Origin: Paracentrotus lividus
Taxonomy: Eukaryota; Echinodermata; Echinoidea; Camarodonta; Echinidae
Length of the DNA stretch: 64,000 bases
Direction: 5' to 3'
NCBI GenBank assembly: GCA_940671915.1
Contig: CALNVZ010003425.1
Coordinates: 38,950,250 to 39,014,249 of the forward strand
This document shows positions 42,101 through 43,537 of the stretch, in pieces; within the stretch, counting starts at the first letter, position 1; each line of letters starts with the position of its first letter. Made by a program: the position numbers and the translations under genes. The notes under the pieces are model-generated. The model saw only the letters and a list, made by a program, of their open reading frames with translations, had not been told where the DNA came from and searched no databases.

Positions 42101-42706
42101 ATCGCAATTGGACCATGACGGCTGTATGCAACATGTGAAACGTGCATGCAATGCAAGCTACATGTACGTTGAATCCACGTGCCATGTACCCTCCGATCAG
42201 TTGTGACCATCGCATTACATTTCTAATCCAAATGATTTTTTTAAAGTTAGATGTTCCAAGTCATAGGCTCAGACTTCTTATTTCCTGATCGTTCACTTTA
42301 TTTTAATGACCTGTGACCTATGTCTCGCTCGAGGCTGACAAGGCTTATCAAACCTGTAACATAAAGACATATGATCGATAAAAAGTTACTATTGATTTTT
42401 TCTCATTAGCCTCATCATGGACAGTGTGCTCCAAAGTTGATGATCTTAACCCTAGCCCTAACCCTAATATTTATCATATCCTAATCCTAATCCATGACAT
42501 TGGAGATTGAGTAAAGTTCTTTGACCTTACACTCTAATGACCTTTGACCTATGTCTTGTACCCTCAGGATGTTGGAGCTAATCAAGCCTGGAGATGGAGT
42601 AAAGTACATTGACCTTACTCTTAGCTTTGAGCAGCTCGAGGAGGAAGAAGAAGAAGAGGAGGTGGAAAAGGGCGTCCCTCCGATCAGGTACTTCTTTGGA
42701 GTTTAA
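4807..42706 (+). CDS. UBA6: Ubiquitin-like modifier-activating enzyme 6 (E1), 26 coding exons
   Basis: UBA6 is an E1 enzyme. It adenylates the C-terminus of ubiquitin (and FAT10 in mammals), forms a thioester on its cysteine and passes the modifier to E2s such as USE1/UBE2Z. Exons are 4807-4844, 5693-5787, 6343-6371, 7644-7738, 8457-8649, 10022-10144, 14456-14579, 15526-15635, 16224-16357, 17394-17607, 19112-19179, 19604-19757, 20264-20341, 20911-20989, 21347-21452, 21926-22121, 23699-23779, 26499-26627, 30764-30815, 32570-32633, 34959-35100, 36516-36639, 39532-39725, 40223-40441, 41859-41953 and 42568-42706. All junctions are GT/AG and in phase; the sum is 1,024 residues against 1,052 in human. 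Landmarks are the inactive adenylation fold at 36-45, the active one at 436-441 (GCGAIG), the [10 protein letters not shown] box, Cys593 in [10 protein letters not shown] and a C-terminal ubiquitin-fold domain from about 925. [10 protein letters not shown] after the cysteine domain fits UBA6 and not UBA1. Residues before Met1 stay open in the exon, so the true start may lie upstream. Confidence 0.93.
4958..5273 (+). repeat. Interspersed repeat R1, copy 1 (GGAGGCATTATG ... GAGGATTCATCT)
   Basis: It begins ATGCCTCCGCGACGA, passes through GTCCGTCCGTCC and AAGGTCAAAGGTCA words, and ends CTGGCAATGGCGGAGGCATA then GAGGATTCATCTAG. Related copies lie at 18608-19092 and 35998-36149 in this window. It is non-coding; the ORF at its start is a chance frame. 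CGCCGGAGGCAT and TGGCGGAGGCAT words bound it, suggesting a dispersed non-autonomous element of unknown class. Confidence 0.7.
5274..5692. other. UBA6 intron 1, remainder
   Basis: AT-rich intronic sequence including runs of A/T around 5395-5470, with nothing else recognised. The open frame beginning at 5508 runs into exon 2 but has no start-codon or family support upstream of the acceptor at 5692. Confidence 0.5.
5693..5787 (+). CDS. UBA6: UBA6 exon 2 (residues 13-45)
   Basis: The acceptor ATTCTTGCAG precedes the exon and the donor GAAATAG|GTGAGT closes it. It encodes [18 protein letters not shown] and the first nucleotide-binding glycine loop, GLGGIGVEI, of the inactive adenylation domain. 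It ends one base into Ala45, completed by exon 3. Confidence 0.93.
6343..6371 (+). CDS. UBA6: UBA6 exon 3 (29-base micro-exon, [10 protein letters not shown])
   Basis: Only 29 bases long. The acceptor is CTCTTACAG and the donor AAAG|GTGAGA. It supplies the helix after the glycine loop, [10 protein letters not shown], matching human AKNLVLAGIK, and brings the frame to phase 0. Confidence 0.9.
6471..7242. mobile_element. MITE-like element, family M1 variant a, in UBA6 intron 3
   Basis: The termini are inverted: TATGGGCAGTTCCAAGG at the left and CTTGGAATTGCCCATA at the right. Inside, the word ACGGAGTGAC recurs (about 6489, 6669 and 6877). A core of about 110 bases around 6955-7065 (GTAGTCCATGATAATTAC ... 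CCCATATGTGCAAAT) is shared with the element at 14789-15402, which has different ends. There is no coding capacity. Confidence 0.65.
7376..7430. repeat. G-run / C-run hairpin
   Basis: A G8-T-G10 block is followed by the palindrome TTCGTTCGAACCTCCTGAA and then a C13 run. The two runs can pair into a strong hairpin, and the G strand could form a quadruplex. It lies in intron 3; no function is known. Confidence 0.7.
7644..7738 (+). CDS. UBA6: UBA6 exon 4 (residues 55-86)
   Basis: It is preceded by a (CT)n polypyrimidine tract (7621-7640) ending TTCTAG; the donor is ACCAG|GTATAA. It encodes [10 protein letters not shown] ... [18 protein letters not shown], matching the adenylation-fold strand and loop that follow the glycine motif in UBA6. 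It ends two bases into Arg86. Confidence 0.92.
7739..8112. other. UBA6 intron 4, left part
   Basis: AT-rich intronic sequence without recognisable elements. Reading of exon 4 continues open for about 45 codons past the donor, which accounts for the longer ORF there; the donor GTATAA and protein homology favour splicing. Confidence 0.5.
8113..8183 (-). repeat. tRNA-derived SINE remnant, minus strand
   Basis: On the minus strand there is an A-box-like word, TAGCTCAGTTGGTAAGA, and about 40 bases later a B box, GGGTTTGAATCCC, with an anticodon-arm-like stretch between. The acceptor-stem halves do not pair, so this is a tRNA-derived SINE head and not a working tRNA gene. Confidence 0.6.
8243..8322 (+). 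repeat. tRNA-derived SINE remnant, plus strand (inverted partner)
   Basis: An A-box-like word, TAGTGCAGTTGGTAAGAGC, and a B box, GGGTTCGAATC, are present; the anticodon-loop position would read AGC. It is about 80% identical to the reverse complement of 8113-8183, 60 bases away, so the pair forms an inverted repeat. Acceptor stem pairing is poor. Confidence 0.6.
8457..8649 (+). CDS. UBA6: UBA6 exon 5 (residues 87-150)
   Basis: The acceptor is TTGTTAG and the donor ATCAAG|GTATAT. It encodes [20 protein letters not shown] and [20 protein letters not shown], matching the end of the N-terminal adenylation half (human AELNPYV and CVVLTE). A MITE begins 18 bases inside the following intron. Confidence 0.93.
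8668..9157. mobile_element. MITE family M2, copy 1
   Basis: It starts near GTCGTTCACACGACAAGCC and ends GCGTGTGAACATAGCTA, so the tips are inverted (GTTCACACG/CGTGTGAAC). The interior has many ATCCTCGAGGATAA palindromes and both internal strands carry TTAACTTGGAGTT words. A second copy lies at 34137-34642. Both overlapping open frames are palindrome artefacts. It sits only 18 bases past the exon 5 donor. Confidence 0.75.
9180..9470. repeat. Degenerate short repeats (GGTTAC ... AATGTTTATAA)
   Basis: A word of about 28 bases, GTGGTTAC followed by CTGACAATGTTTATAA, recurs imperfectly at roughly 9244, 9272, 9298 and 9428. This is a degenerate minisatellite-like patch in intron 5. The rest of intron 5 to 10021 shows nothing recognisable. 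Confidence 0.5.
10022..10144 (+). CDS. UBA6: UBA6 exon 6 (residues 151-191)
   Basis: The acceptor is CTTCACACAG and the donor ACTAAG|GTCAGT. It encodes [20 protein letters not shown] and [17 protein letters not shown] is a UBA6/UBA1 signature at the start of the first catalytic cysteine half-domain. Exactly 41 codons, phase 0 at both ends. Confidence 0.94.
10690..11060 (-). pseudogene. DIRS-like retrotransposon gag-type fragment
   Basis: On the minus strand one frame reads [33 protein letters not shown], and the next frame, after a one-base slip near 10855, reads [19 protein letters not shown]. The order 'KL..PENC ... NPEIW..L....R..DLKLQ' is what I recall of gag-like proteins of DIRS elements in marine animals. 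The family call comes from memory of the pattern and needs a search. It is interrupted by a frameshift and is a fragment. Confidence 0.5.
11190..12900 (-). pseudogene. Penelope-like retroelement, broken
   Basis: Read on the minus strand, an N-terminal region near 12500-12340 gives [10 protein letters not shown] and [16 protein letters not shown], and near 11290-11230 an RT-core segment gives [16 protein letters not shown]. 'LLSKGL.FCPTP' and 'F.FN..HF.Q..GTAMG' are marks of Penelope-like reverse transcriptases. The pieces lie in several frames with many stops, and 11450-12170 between them shows no coding match and holds other AT-rich repeats. A 24-base copy of the exon 7 start lies at about 12192-12215. 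Confidence 0.6.
11480..11600. repeat. LINE 3'-end-like repeat, (TTTA)n then GGGGCCCTG box
   Basis: (TTTA)n at 11487-11510 is followed by ATACAAGGTAGCCCCATCAG and GGGGGCCCTGTGAAC. A similar block, TTTATTTATTAAGTCATGTT ... GGGCCCTGCATAAA, lies at 28973-29055. The two look like minus-oriented 3' ends of one LINE family. Confidence 0.45.
12890..13020. repeat. LINE 3'-end-like repeat
   Basis: CAATTCAATTCAATGTCTTC, then TTTATTCGCATCATAAAATG and a tract of A-rich words. This TTCAATTCAAT opening is common at reverse-oriented LINE tails. It adjoins the 2A-bearing fragment at 13100-13462. Confidence 0.4.
13100..13470 (-). pseudogene. Non-LTR element ORF fragment with a decayed 2A-like motif
   Basis: An open minus-strand frame contains [17 protein letters not shown], encoded near 13291-13325. 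2A peptides read D-V/I-E-x-N-P-G-P; here Glu is Lys and the final Pro is Ser, so skipping should be lost. APE-type non-LTR elements of sea urchins are known to carry 2A motifs at the N-terminus of their ORFs, which fits this position. No endonuclease or RT motif follows, so this is an N-terminal fragment. Confidence 0.5.
13560..13720. repeat. LINE 3'-end-like repeat
   Basis: ACAAGATATAAGATAGTTTA, TTAAGTCCAAATCATGG and GTCACAATACAATATG words resemble the reverse-oriented 3' untranslated end of a LINE. The match is by general pattern only. Confidence 0.35.
13818..13883 (+). repeat. Poly(A) tract, about 66 bases
   Basis: An uninterrupted A run of about 66 bases. The length may be unreliable in assembly. 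It does not follow a recognisable retrocopy on the plus strand. Confidence 0.9.
14456..14579 (+). CDS. UBA6: UBA6 exon 7 (residues 192-233)
   Basis: The acceptor is ATCAACACAG and the donor TCAAAG|GTCAGT. It encodes [20 protein letters not shown] and [14 protein letters not shown], matching human NPGIVTCLE...LETGQ. This is the insertion within the first cysteine half-domain. It ends one base into Val233. Confidence 0.92.
14789..15402. mobile_element. MITE-like element, family M1 variant b, in UBA6 intron 7
   Basis: The termini ATGGTCATATTCAAACG and TTTGAATATGACCAAAT are inverted. The interior repeats GTGAGTGACACGAC-like words at about 14803, 14973, 15170 and 15190. Its right half shares the core GTAGTCCATGATAATTAC ... 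CCCATATGTGCAAAT with the element at 6471-7242. Non-coding. Confidence 0.65.
15526..15635 (+). CDS. UBA6: UBA6 exon 8 (residues 233-269)
   Basis: The acceptor is TTGTATAG and the donor AAATTT|GTGAGT. It encodes [20 protein letters not shown] and [15 protein letters not shown], matching human VISPFSFSIGDTTELEPY and GGIAVQVKTP. Confidence 0.93.
15873..16028. mobile_element. Short MITE, TIR GGGCCCTGTTGCATAAA
   Basis: GGGCCCTGTTGCATAAA at the left and TTTATGCTACAGGGCCC at the right form inverted ends about 150 bases apart. Interior ATAGTTACTATCATAGTAAC words are palindromic. Non-coding foldback in intron 8. Confidence 0.75.
16224..16357 (+). CDS. UBA6: UBA6 exon 9 (residues 270-314)
   Basis: The acceptor is TTGGTACAG and the donor GAGCCAG|GTAATG. 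It encodes [20 protein letters not shown] and [17 protein letters not shown], matching human IVDFS and AMLALDQFQEKYSRKP. The 3' half of this exon plus its donor is the source of ten intronic copies that follow directly. Confidence 0.92.
16358..17135 (+). repeat. 73-76 bp tandem array derived from the exon 9 donor edge (10 copies)
   Basis: Each unit repeats the last about 65 bases of exon 9 plus the first about 10 intron bases, ending GAGCCAGGTATGAAAGT or GAGCCAGGTAATGTAGT. Unit ends fall near 16431, 16505, 16581, 16657, 16733, 16809, 16882, 16957, 17030 and 17106. Units of 73 bases (GTAATG type) and 76 bases (GTATGA type) are interspersed. Most units keep a donor-like CAG|GTAA or CAG|GTAT. 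The open frames across the array are repeat artefacts, not a separate gene. Confidence 0.92.
17394..17607 (+). CDS. UBA6: UBA6 exon 10 (residues 314-385)
   Basis: The acceptor is TTTTTTTACAG and the donor CAATGG|GTGAGT. It encodes [40 protein letters not shown] and [15 protein letters not shown], matching the helix that returns to the adenylation fold (human GGVASQEVLKAVTGKFSPLCQW). The 3' 75 bases are the source of the tandem pseudo-exon array in intron 10. Confidence 0.94.
17640..18600 (+). repeat. Array of 7-8 decayed copies of the exon 10 donor edge with flanking splice sites
   Basis: Copies of about 60-76 bases start near 17660, 17795, 17929, 18061, 18191, 18326 and 18457, with a partial one near 18575, at a period of about 131-135. 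Each is preceded by CTCTTTGCCTCTCTAG or TTTGATTCTCCAG and several end CAATGG|GTGAGT. Copies 5 and 6 are almost identical; the others have diverged by substitutions. Each therefore looks like a pseudo-exon with both splice sites. No copy keeps the full parental peptide. Confidence 0.9.
18608..19092 (+). repeat. Interspersed repeat R1, copy 2
   Basis: Same opening (GGAGGCATTATGTTTTC) and ending (GCAATGGCGGAGGCATAAAT, GGATTCATCT) as 4958-5273, with internal duplications of the CTCAAGAGCTGTTTCAC / TCAGGAACCGTTTGATAG block. It ends about 20 bases before the exon 11 acceptor. Confidence 0.75.
19112..19179 (+). CDS. UBA6: UBA6 exon 11 (residues 386-408)
   Basis: The acceptor TCTCATTTCAG directly follows repeat R1; the donor is CCAAA|GTAAGT. 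It encodes [20 protein letters not shown] and RPK, matching human LYLEAADIVESL...FLPR. It is the linker into the second adenylation domain. Confidence 0.9.
19604..19757 (+). CDS. UBA6: UBA6 exon 12 (residues 408-459), active ATP-binding loop
   Basis: The acceptor is GAACTTAG and the donor GGGAAG|GTACTG. It encodes [18 protein letters not shown] and [26 protein letters not shown] at residues 436-441 is the glycine-rich loop that binds ATP in the catalytic adenylation domain. Confidence 0.95.
19758..20263. other. UBA6 intron 12, nothing recognised
   Basis: AT-rich with TATATACAT-type words. No gene or clear transposon ends. Confidence 0.5.
20264..20341 (+). CDS. UBA6: UBA6 exon 13 (residues 460-485)
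   Basis: The acceptor is TTTTCAG and the donor ATACAG|GTAAAC. It encodes [20 protein letters not shown] and RPHHIQ, near identical to human. [16 protein letters not shown] is the E1 adenylation signature, in which the Asp and the Arg-Gln contact the nucleotide and Mg. Confidence 0.95.
20420..20715 (+). repeat. Interspersed repeat R2, copy 1
   Basis: TGTGGGGTTTTGGAATC opens the block, which contains GGGACCCAAACATTCAG, GTCATATTATGACTATTA and a final CCCACTACACTAGATTCC. A copy lies inverted at 36145-36395 and a third, more diverged, at 37360-37622. No coding function; the 109-codon frame across it is not supported. Confidence 0.7.
20911..20989 (+). CDS. UBA6: UBA6 exon 14 (residues 486-512)
   Basis: The acceptor is GCAATTACAG and the donor AAATAAGA|GTAAGC. 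It encodes [20 protein letters not shown] and EAHQNK, matching human KPKSYTAA...KIDAHLNK. It ends one base into Ile512, where human has Val. Confidence 0.92.
21347..21452 (+). CDS. UBA6: UBA6 exon 15 (residues 512-547)
   Basis: The acceptor is CTGTCCAG and the donor GTTGATAG|GTGAGT. It encodes [20 protein letters not shown] and [14 protein letters not shown]. The [10 protein letters not shown] block is a conserved part of the catalytic adenylation domain, near the crossover to the cysteine domain. Confidence 0.94.
21926..22121 (+). CDS. UBA6: UBA6 exon 16 (residues 547-612), catalytic cysteine
   Basis: The acceptor is CCTTTTAG and the donor GACAAG|GTTAGT. It encodes [40 protein letters not shown] and [19 protein letters not shown]. 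Cys593 (codon 22062-22064) in PYCTLKSFP is the thioester-forming cysteine, equal to human Cys625 after a 32-residue N-terminal offset. The last about 87 bases plus donor are copied at 22219-22330. Confidence 0.96.
22154..22226 (+). repeat. Short repeat R3 (TTAACCCTTTTGTGTGCC), copy 1
   Basis: TTAACCCTTTTGTGTGCCAG, then TGTGCATATT, ACAATGGGCACC and CATTTCCTG. The same order recurs at 23082-23165. Short dispersed repeat lying between exon 16 and its partial copy. Confidence 0.6.
22219..22330 (+). repeat. Partial copy of exon 16 donor edge, including the active-site cysteine codon
   Basis: A copy of exon 16 from about CCTGAGCA to the end, through the donor (GACAAG|GTCAGA) and into GTTTCAATGC of the intron, offset by 183 bases. 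It keeps ACTGTACCCTCAAGTCC, i.e. the catalytic Cys codon context, but has several substitutions. It lacks an obvious acceptor just upstream. Confidence 0.92.
22331..23698. other. UBA6 intron 16, remainder, with R3 copy 2 at 23082-23165
   Basis: AT-rich intron. R3 copy 2 (TTAACCCTTTGTGTGCCAG, AAGTGCATATT) lies at 23082-23165. Open frames at 22650-22903 on both strands overlap each other and have no family support. Confidence 0.5.
23699..23779 (+). CDS. UBA6: UBA6 exon 17 (residues 613-639)
   Basis: The acceptor is TTTTTGTACAG and the donor GTGAAG|GTAAAC. It encodes [20 protein letters not shown] and SPGDVVK, matching human FESSFSHKPSLFNKFW. The KPS..K.W pattern separates UBA6 from UBA1. Confidence 0.94.
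23898..24170. repeat. Poly-G runs and poly-T/poly-A runs in intron 17
   Basis: G9 near 23898, a G run of about 33 ending near 24002, then T10, T16 and A17 runs. Flanking CTAGGATTTCATTACAGGGG and GGGCCCCCTGGATCCGCGCC suggest a small foldback insertion (CTGGATCCGCGCCTGTCATT opposite AGTGACGGATCTAGG). Long G runs are quadruplex candidates and are unreliable in assembly. Confidence 0.6.
24533..24567. repeat. (TA)n microsatellite
   Basis: About 17 TA repeats in intron 17, just left of the foldback element that begins at 24579. The minus-strand frames through it (Ile-Tyr repeats) are artefacts. Confidence 0.95.
24579..25620. mobile_element. Composite foldback element with GTACAGGGTG ends
   Basis: The left end is GTACAGGGTGACCCAGAAAA and the right end TTTTCGGAAACACCCTGTAC, flanked by TA-rich sequence. 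The left half has two direct copies (24595-24775 and 24825-25020) of a block from GGAAACCCAAGTTTGATCAT to CCAATGTCACGCATCACT. The right half has two copies in inverted orientation (25250-25395 and about 25420-25605). TA-flanked ACAGGGTG tips suggest a Tc1/mariner-type MITE; this is inference. No transposase. Confidence 0.75.
26071..26272. mobile_element. MITE family M4, copy 1 (GGGTGGTATCTCAC)
   Basis: TTAGGGTGGTATCTCACTTC at the left and GAAGTGAGATACCACCCATA at the right are inverted ends. GTCTCCGCGAAG and TTTCCTCAGTTTCC words lie inside. Other members are at 45209-45648, 60989-61343 and 63787 to the window end. Confidence 0.8.
26499..26627 (+). CDS. UBA6: UBA6 exon 18 (residues 640-682)
   Basis: The acceptor is TTCCCCTTAG and the donor CACAAG|GTACAT. 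It encodes [20 protein letters not shown] and [20 protein letters not shown], matching human RPRNWSQCVELARLKFEKYFNHK in the second cysteine half-domain. Confidence 0.94.
27475..28960 (-). pseudogene. IS630/Tc1-like DDE transposase, catalytic part, broken with repeated C-terminus
   Basis: On the minus strand, 28820-28730 gives [16 protein letters not shown], 28580-28540 gives [15 protein letters not shown] in mixed frames, and 28492-28440 gives [20 protein letters not shown]. These are the three acidic motifs (D, D, E) of a DDE_3-type transposase. The segment after NPTEN, ending [16 protein letters not shown], occurs three times: 28480-28310, 28275-28100 and, more decayed, 27640-27510. Stops and frameshifts break it. 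It lies antisense in UBA6 intron 18. Confidence 0.72.
29207..30560 (-). mobile_element. 735-bp tandem duplication carrying a transposase helix-turn-helix fragment and a MITE
   Basis: A block starting TACAGCAATTAAGCAATTTG at 29207 recurs nearly unchanged at 29942. Each copy encodes on the minus strand a segment with [20 protein letters not shown] and [13 protein letters not shown], the N-terminal HTH of an IS630/Tc1-like transposase, which matches the catalytic part at 27475-28960. Each copy also carries a GGAAATATTCGCGGTACATT element; in the second the other end, GCGAATACAGTA near 30581, is present, so that element is whole. The plus-strand frames here are shadows. Confidence 0.75.
30343..30582. 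mobile_element. MITE family M5, TIR TACTGTAAACCTGGAAATATTC
   Basis: TACTGTAAACCTGGAAATA at the left and AACAGCGAATACAGTA at the right are inverted ends around TTTCGCG-rich sequence. A truncated copy lies at 29775-29940 and a relative with TACTGTATAAGTGG ends at 43538-43733. Confidence 0.65.
30764..30815 (+). CDS. UBA6: UBA6 exon 19 (residues 683-700)
   Basis: The acceptor is CTTTTGTAG and the donor GATGGAG|GTAACG. It encodes [17 protein letters not shown], matching human ALQLLHCFPLDIRLKDG. 52 bases, ending one base into Gly700. Confidence 0.92.
30852..31356. mobile_element. MITE, TIR TTTAAAGGGGAAGTTCACCC
   Basis: TTTAAAGGGGAAGTTCACCC and its complement GGGTGAACTTCCCCTTTAA bound the element. 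Long inverted arms include GATTCTGTGACGTCACGTGC opposite GCACGTGACGTCACAGAATC. Non-coding foldback in intron 19. The CRE-like TGACGTCA in each arm is part of the palindrome. Confidence 0.85.
31903..32484. mobile_element. MITE family M3, copy 1
   Basis: TTAAAGGACTCATCCGGCTG at the left and AGCCCGGACTCCTCCTTGAA at the right. The arms contain CATCAAAATCGGATAAGAAA and its inverse CATCCGATTTTGATGAAATT. A second copy lies inverted at 36644-37258. Non-coding. Confidence 0.82.
32570..32633 (+). CDS. UBA6: UBA6 exon 20 (residues 700-721)
   Basis: The acceptor is GTTTTCCAG and the donor GAATT|GTAAGT. It encodes [20 protein letters not shown] and E, matching human [18 protein letters not shown]. Ends two bases into Leu721. 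Confidence 0.94.
32634..34136. other. UBA6 intron 20, pyrimidine-rich, with a decayed tandem duplication
   Basis: Long CT-rich patches at 32660-32830, 33400-33600 and 33780-34080. The stretch 33785-33960 (ending GCTGAATCTTGTTTCAAAC) resembles 33985-34125 (ending GCTGAATTGTGTTACAAAC), a decayed tandem repeat of about 180 bases. No gene. Confidence 0.5.
34137..34642. mobile_element. MITE family M2, copy 2
   Basis: Close copy of 8668-9157, with GTTCACACGACCAGCC at the left, GAGAACATAGCTAA at the right and the same ATCCTCGAGGATAA palindromes. It has a short extra duplication of CCTTGAGGATAA near 34525. Confidence 0.8.
34959..35100 (+). CDS. UBA6: UBA6 exon 21 (residues 721-768)
   Basis: The acceptor is TTTCCACCCAG and the donor TCAAAG|GTATGT. 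It encodes [40 protein letters not shown] and PFVPSSK, matching human LHLSFLQNAAKLYATVYCI and FKPSNK. The 3' 80 bases are the source of four downstream copies. Confidence 0.93.
35101..35812 (+). repeat. Tandem copies of exon 21 donor edge plus GATAAGATAAGG intron repeats
   Basis: Copies of GTGATCTGAGCGTGGAGAG through CCATCCTCAAAG end at 35292, 35573 and 35764, and short pieces (GTTTGTGCCATCCTCAAAG type) end near 35378 and 35811. Each is followed by GGTACGTCATATAGATAAG-type sequence, so every copy keeps a donor-like AAG|GTAC. Frames stay partly open, which explains overlapping minus-strand ORFs here that are not genes. Confidence 0.92.
35998..36149 (+). repeat. Interspersed repeat R1, copy 3 (3' part)
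   Basis: TTTGGGGTCACAAGGTCAAA through TCTGGCAATGGCGGAGGCAT and GAGGATTCATCTTG, the right half of R1. Confidence 0.75.
36145..36395 (-). repeat. Interspersed repeat R2, copy 2 (inverted)
   Basis: Reverse complement of the R2 block at 20420-20715, including CTGAATTGGGTTAATTTCTT and GGGTCCCGAACAATTTG. It abuts R1 copy 3. Confidence 0.75.
36516..36639 (+). CDS. UBA6: UBA6 exon 22 (residues 769-810), divergent acidic linker
   Basis: The acceptor is TTTAATTGCAG and the donor CAATCAAG|GTATTT. It encodes [20 protein letters not shown] and [15 protein letters not shown]. Only the start (human VVQTDE) is conserved; the rest is a Glu/Ser-rich loop that varies between species. A MITE begins about 5 bases inside the donor. 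Confidence 0.88.
36644..37258. mobile_element. MITE family M3, copy 2 (inverted relative to copy 1)
   Basis: TTAAAGGAGGACTCCGGGCT at the left and GAGCCGGATGAGTCCTTTAA at the right. Almost a full reverse-complement match to 31903-32484. It starts within 5 bases of the exon 22 donor. Confidence 0.82.
37360..37622 (+). repeat. Interspersed repeat R2, copy 3 (diverged)
   Basis: TGAGGTTTTGGAATCAACAA, GGCATTTGAAGCTCAATCC and CCCACTCCACTAGATTCTC keep the order of R2 at 20420-20715. Confidence 0.65.
37932..38914. mobile_element. Large foldback element with arms of about 450 bases
   Basis: GTTTAAAGGAGAATTTTCGT at the left and GACGATTATTCTCCTTTAAA at the right. The arms pair along most of their length, for example GTATGCAAACTGCATTC near 38365 with GAATGCAGTTTGCATAC near 38493, centred near 38425. 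Frames of 96 and 73 codons on opposite strands are mirror images of each other and not genes. Confidence 0.88.
39069..39112 (+). repeat. Poly(A) tract, about 44 bases
   Basis: Pure A run in intron 22 directly before the oldest exon 23 copy. Confidence 0.9.
39117..39531 (+). repeat. Tandem copies of the exon 23 acceptor edge (149-bp unit, 2 recent and 1 older)
   Basis: Copies A (acceptor end 39233) and B (acceptor end 39382) repeat the last about 22 intron bases plus the first about 127 exon bases, at exactly 149-base spacing before the authentic exon at 39532. A more decayed copy, from TCCAATGGTCATATAGCC to the acceptor at 39233, lies at 39117-39233. A and B each keep TTGCAG|GTCTCCTACGCCTGGTC but have no donor after GCATTGAGAATG. 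Confidence 0.94.
39532..39725 (+). CDS. UBA6: UBA6 exon 23 (residues 810-874)
   Basis: The acceptor is TTCGTTGCAG and the donor GGGTTG|GTGAGT. It encodes [40 protein letters not shown] and [18 protein letters not shown], near identical to human [28 protein letters not shown]. This is the most conserved part of the catalytic adenylation domain. Of three candidate acceptors only this copy leads to the rest of the exon. Confidence 0.95.
40034..40222 (+). pseudogene. Partial duplicate of exon 24, acceptor edge (189-bp unit)
   Basis: TTTGTAG then a copy of the first about 125 bases of exon 24 with a good frame ([29 protein letters not shown]) and several substitutions (Ser to Thr, Glu to Lys, Met to Ile). 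After AAGACTCCTACAAC it leaves homology, and the frame ends at a stop near 40192. Period 189 to the authentic exon at 40223. Confidence 0.93.
40223..40441 (+). CDS. UBA6: UBA6 exon 24 (residues 875-947)
   Basis: The acceptor is ATTATCTGTAG and the donor TTCAAG|GTAATG. It encodes [39 protein letters not shown] and [20 protein letters not shown], matching human CFLNLAIPIV and WDRWTVHGKEDFTLLDF. It covers the end of the adenylation domain and the start of the ubiquitin-fold domain that recruits E2. Confidence 0.95.
40442..41261. other. UBA6 intron 24, left part, nothing firm
   Basis: No gene. TTTTTCCGGTTTTACAG and TACTGTAAACTGTACATTTC words near 40605-40725 look like a decayed small foldback. 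A minus-strand frame at 40555-40761 is part of it. Confidence 0.4.
41262..41720. mobile_element. MITE, TIR GTACAGTCTGTGT ... AATGGTAC
   Basis: GTACAGTCTGTGTCAAATAA with AATGGTACCGTTGG at the left, and CCGACTGTACCATT with TTTACACAGACTGTA at the right, form inverted ends about 30 bases long. No coding content inside. Confidence 0.75.
41859..41953 (+). CDS. UBA6: UBA6 exon 25 (residues 948-979)
   Basis: The acceptor is CTTTCTTAG and the donor ACAGAA|GTGAGT. It encodes [20 protein letters not shown] and [11 protein letters not shown], matching human YGIEPTMVVQGVKMLYVPVMPGHAKRL in the ubiquitin-fold domain. Confidence 0.94.
42568..42706 (+). CDS. UBA6: UBA6 exon 26 (residues 979-1024, stop)
   Basis: The acceptor is TACCCTCAG; the stop TAA is at 42704-42706. 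It encodes [20 protein letters not shown], a run of eight Glu and PPIRYFFGV, matching human LVKPTTEKKYVDLTVSFAPD and PPVRYYFSHDTD. It ends four residues short of the human C-terminus. Confidence 0.94.
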
Positions 42707-43057
42707 AGGTCAACTCAAGTTGCGGTAAACTAATTAGAGGATAATTGAATTTAAAAGTAACATACATCATTGGTCTTGTCATTGAAAGCATAAATGAAGT
42801 TTCTTTCATTTTCTATGACTGCTATTGAGATTTGACTTGAGTTGAAAATGATACGCTAGAATAAGTTATGAAAATTCAGATGAGATTTACACCTTCCATA
42901 TGGTTTTCATGGAGCAAACATTAATCATGTTTGTTTTTTATATTCAGAGTAAATTTCATCAAATGTTTTTGGCGATCTCATTTTTGTTCTTGGCAGACAT
43001 CGAGAATATCTTGACTGTCGATTTAATGTCAATGCCAATGGCTAATGTGTATAAGTG

Positions 43058-43063
43058 AATAAA
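43058..43063 (+). terminator. Candidate polyadenylation signal of UBA6 (AATAAA)
   Basis: First canonical AATAAA after the stop codon, 352 bases downstream. Another at about 44211 could be a distal signal. Expressed sequence would decide. Confidence 0.5.
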
Positions 43064-43537
43064 GAAATTATGTGAAAATTTTCAGAAGCCAAATGCTGGG
43101 GACCAATGGTTTTGATGTACATTTGAATCTTTCAATGTTAATTATAAAGCTGTTATTTAATGCAATTAGTATCATGTATTGTGTAAAATCTGAGCAACCT
43201 GCCACATAGTGAAATATTAACCCAAGAATGTATGGCCTGTAGTTTGAGTAAGTTTAAAGCAAGATTTTATGCATCAGTGCATAATGCAGGGTAAGAAAGC
43301 AATGAGTATATTATGAACACATTTCGAAATCTATGTCAATACTTACATTTTGTTAAAAAATTTACAGAGGCAATGATTTAAGTAGTTTTTAGTCAGATTT
43401 CCTACTGGAAGATTGTATGATGCAACTATTCTCTGCTGATAAAGTTTGCAGTTGTATGTCAAACACAATACATAGTTATACTCTAATGTAAATAATTAAT
43501 ACATGTAACATACAAGTACACTGAATGCATTTCAGCT

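Noticed and set aside
42448..42475. Interstitial telomere repeat (CCCTAACCCTAA)
   Set aside because: Only about two to three imperfect units with no longer array; too short to call.
4807..42706. UBA1 instead of UBA6
   Set aside because: The segments [31 protein letters not shown] with WDRWTVKG, and the short C-terminus PPIRYFFGV follow the UBA6 pattern and not that of UBA1.
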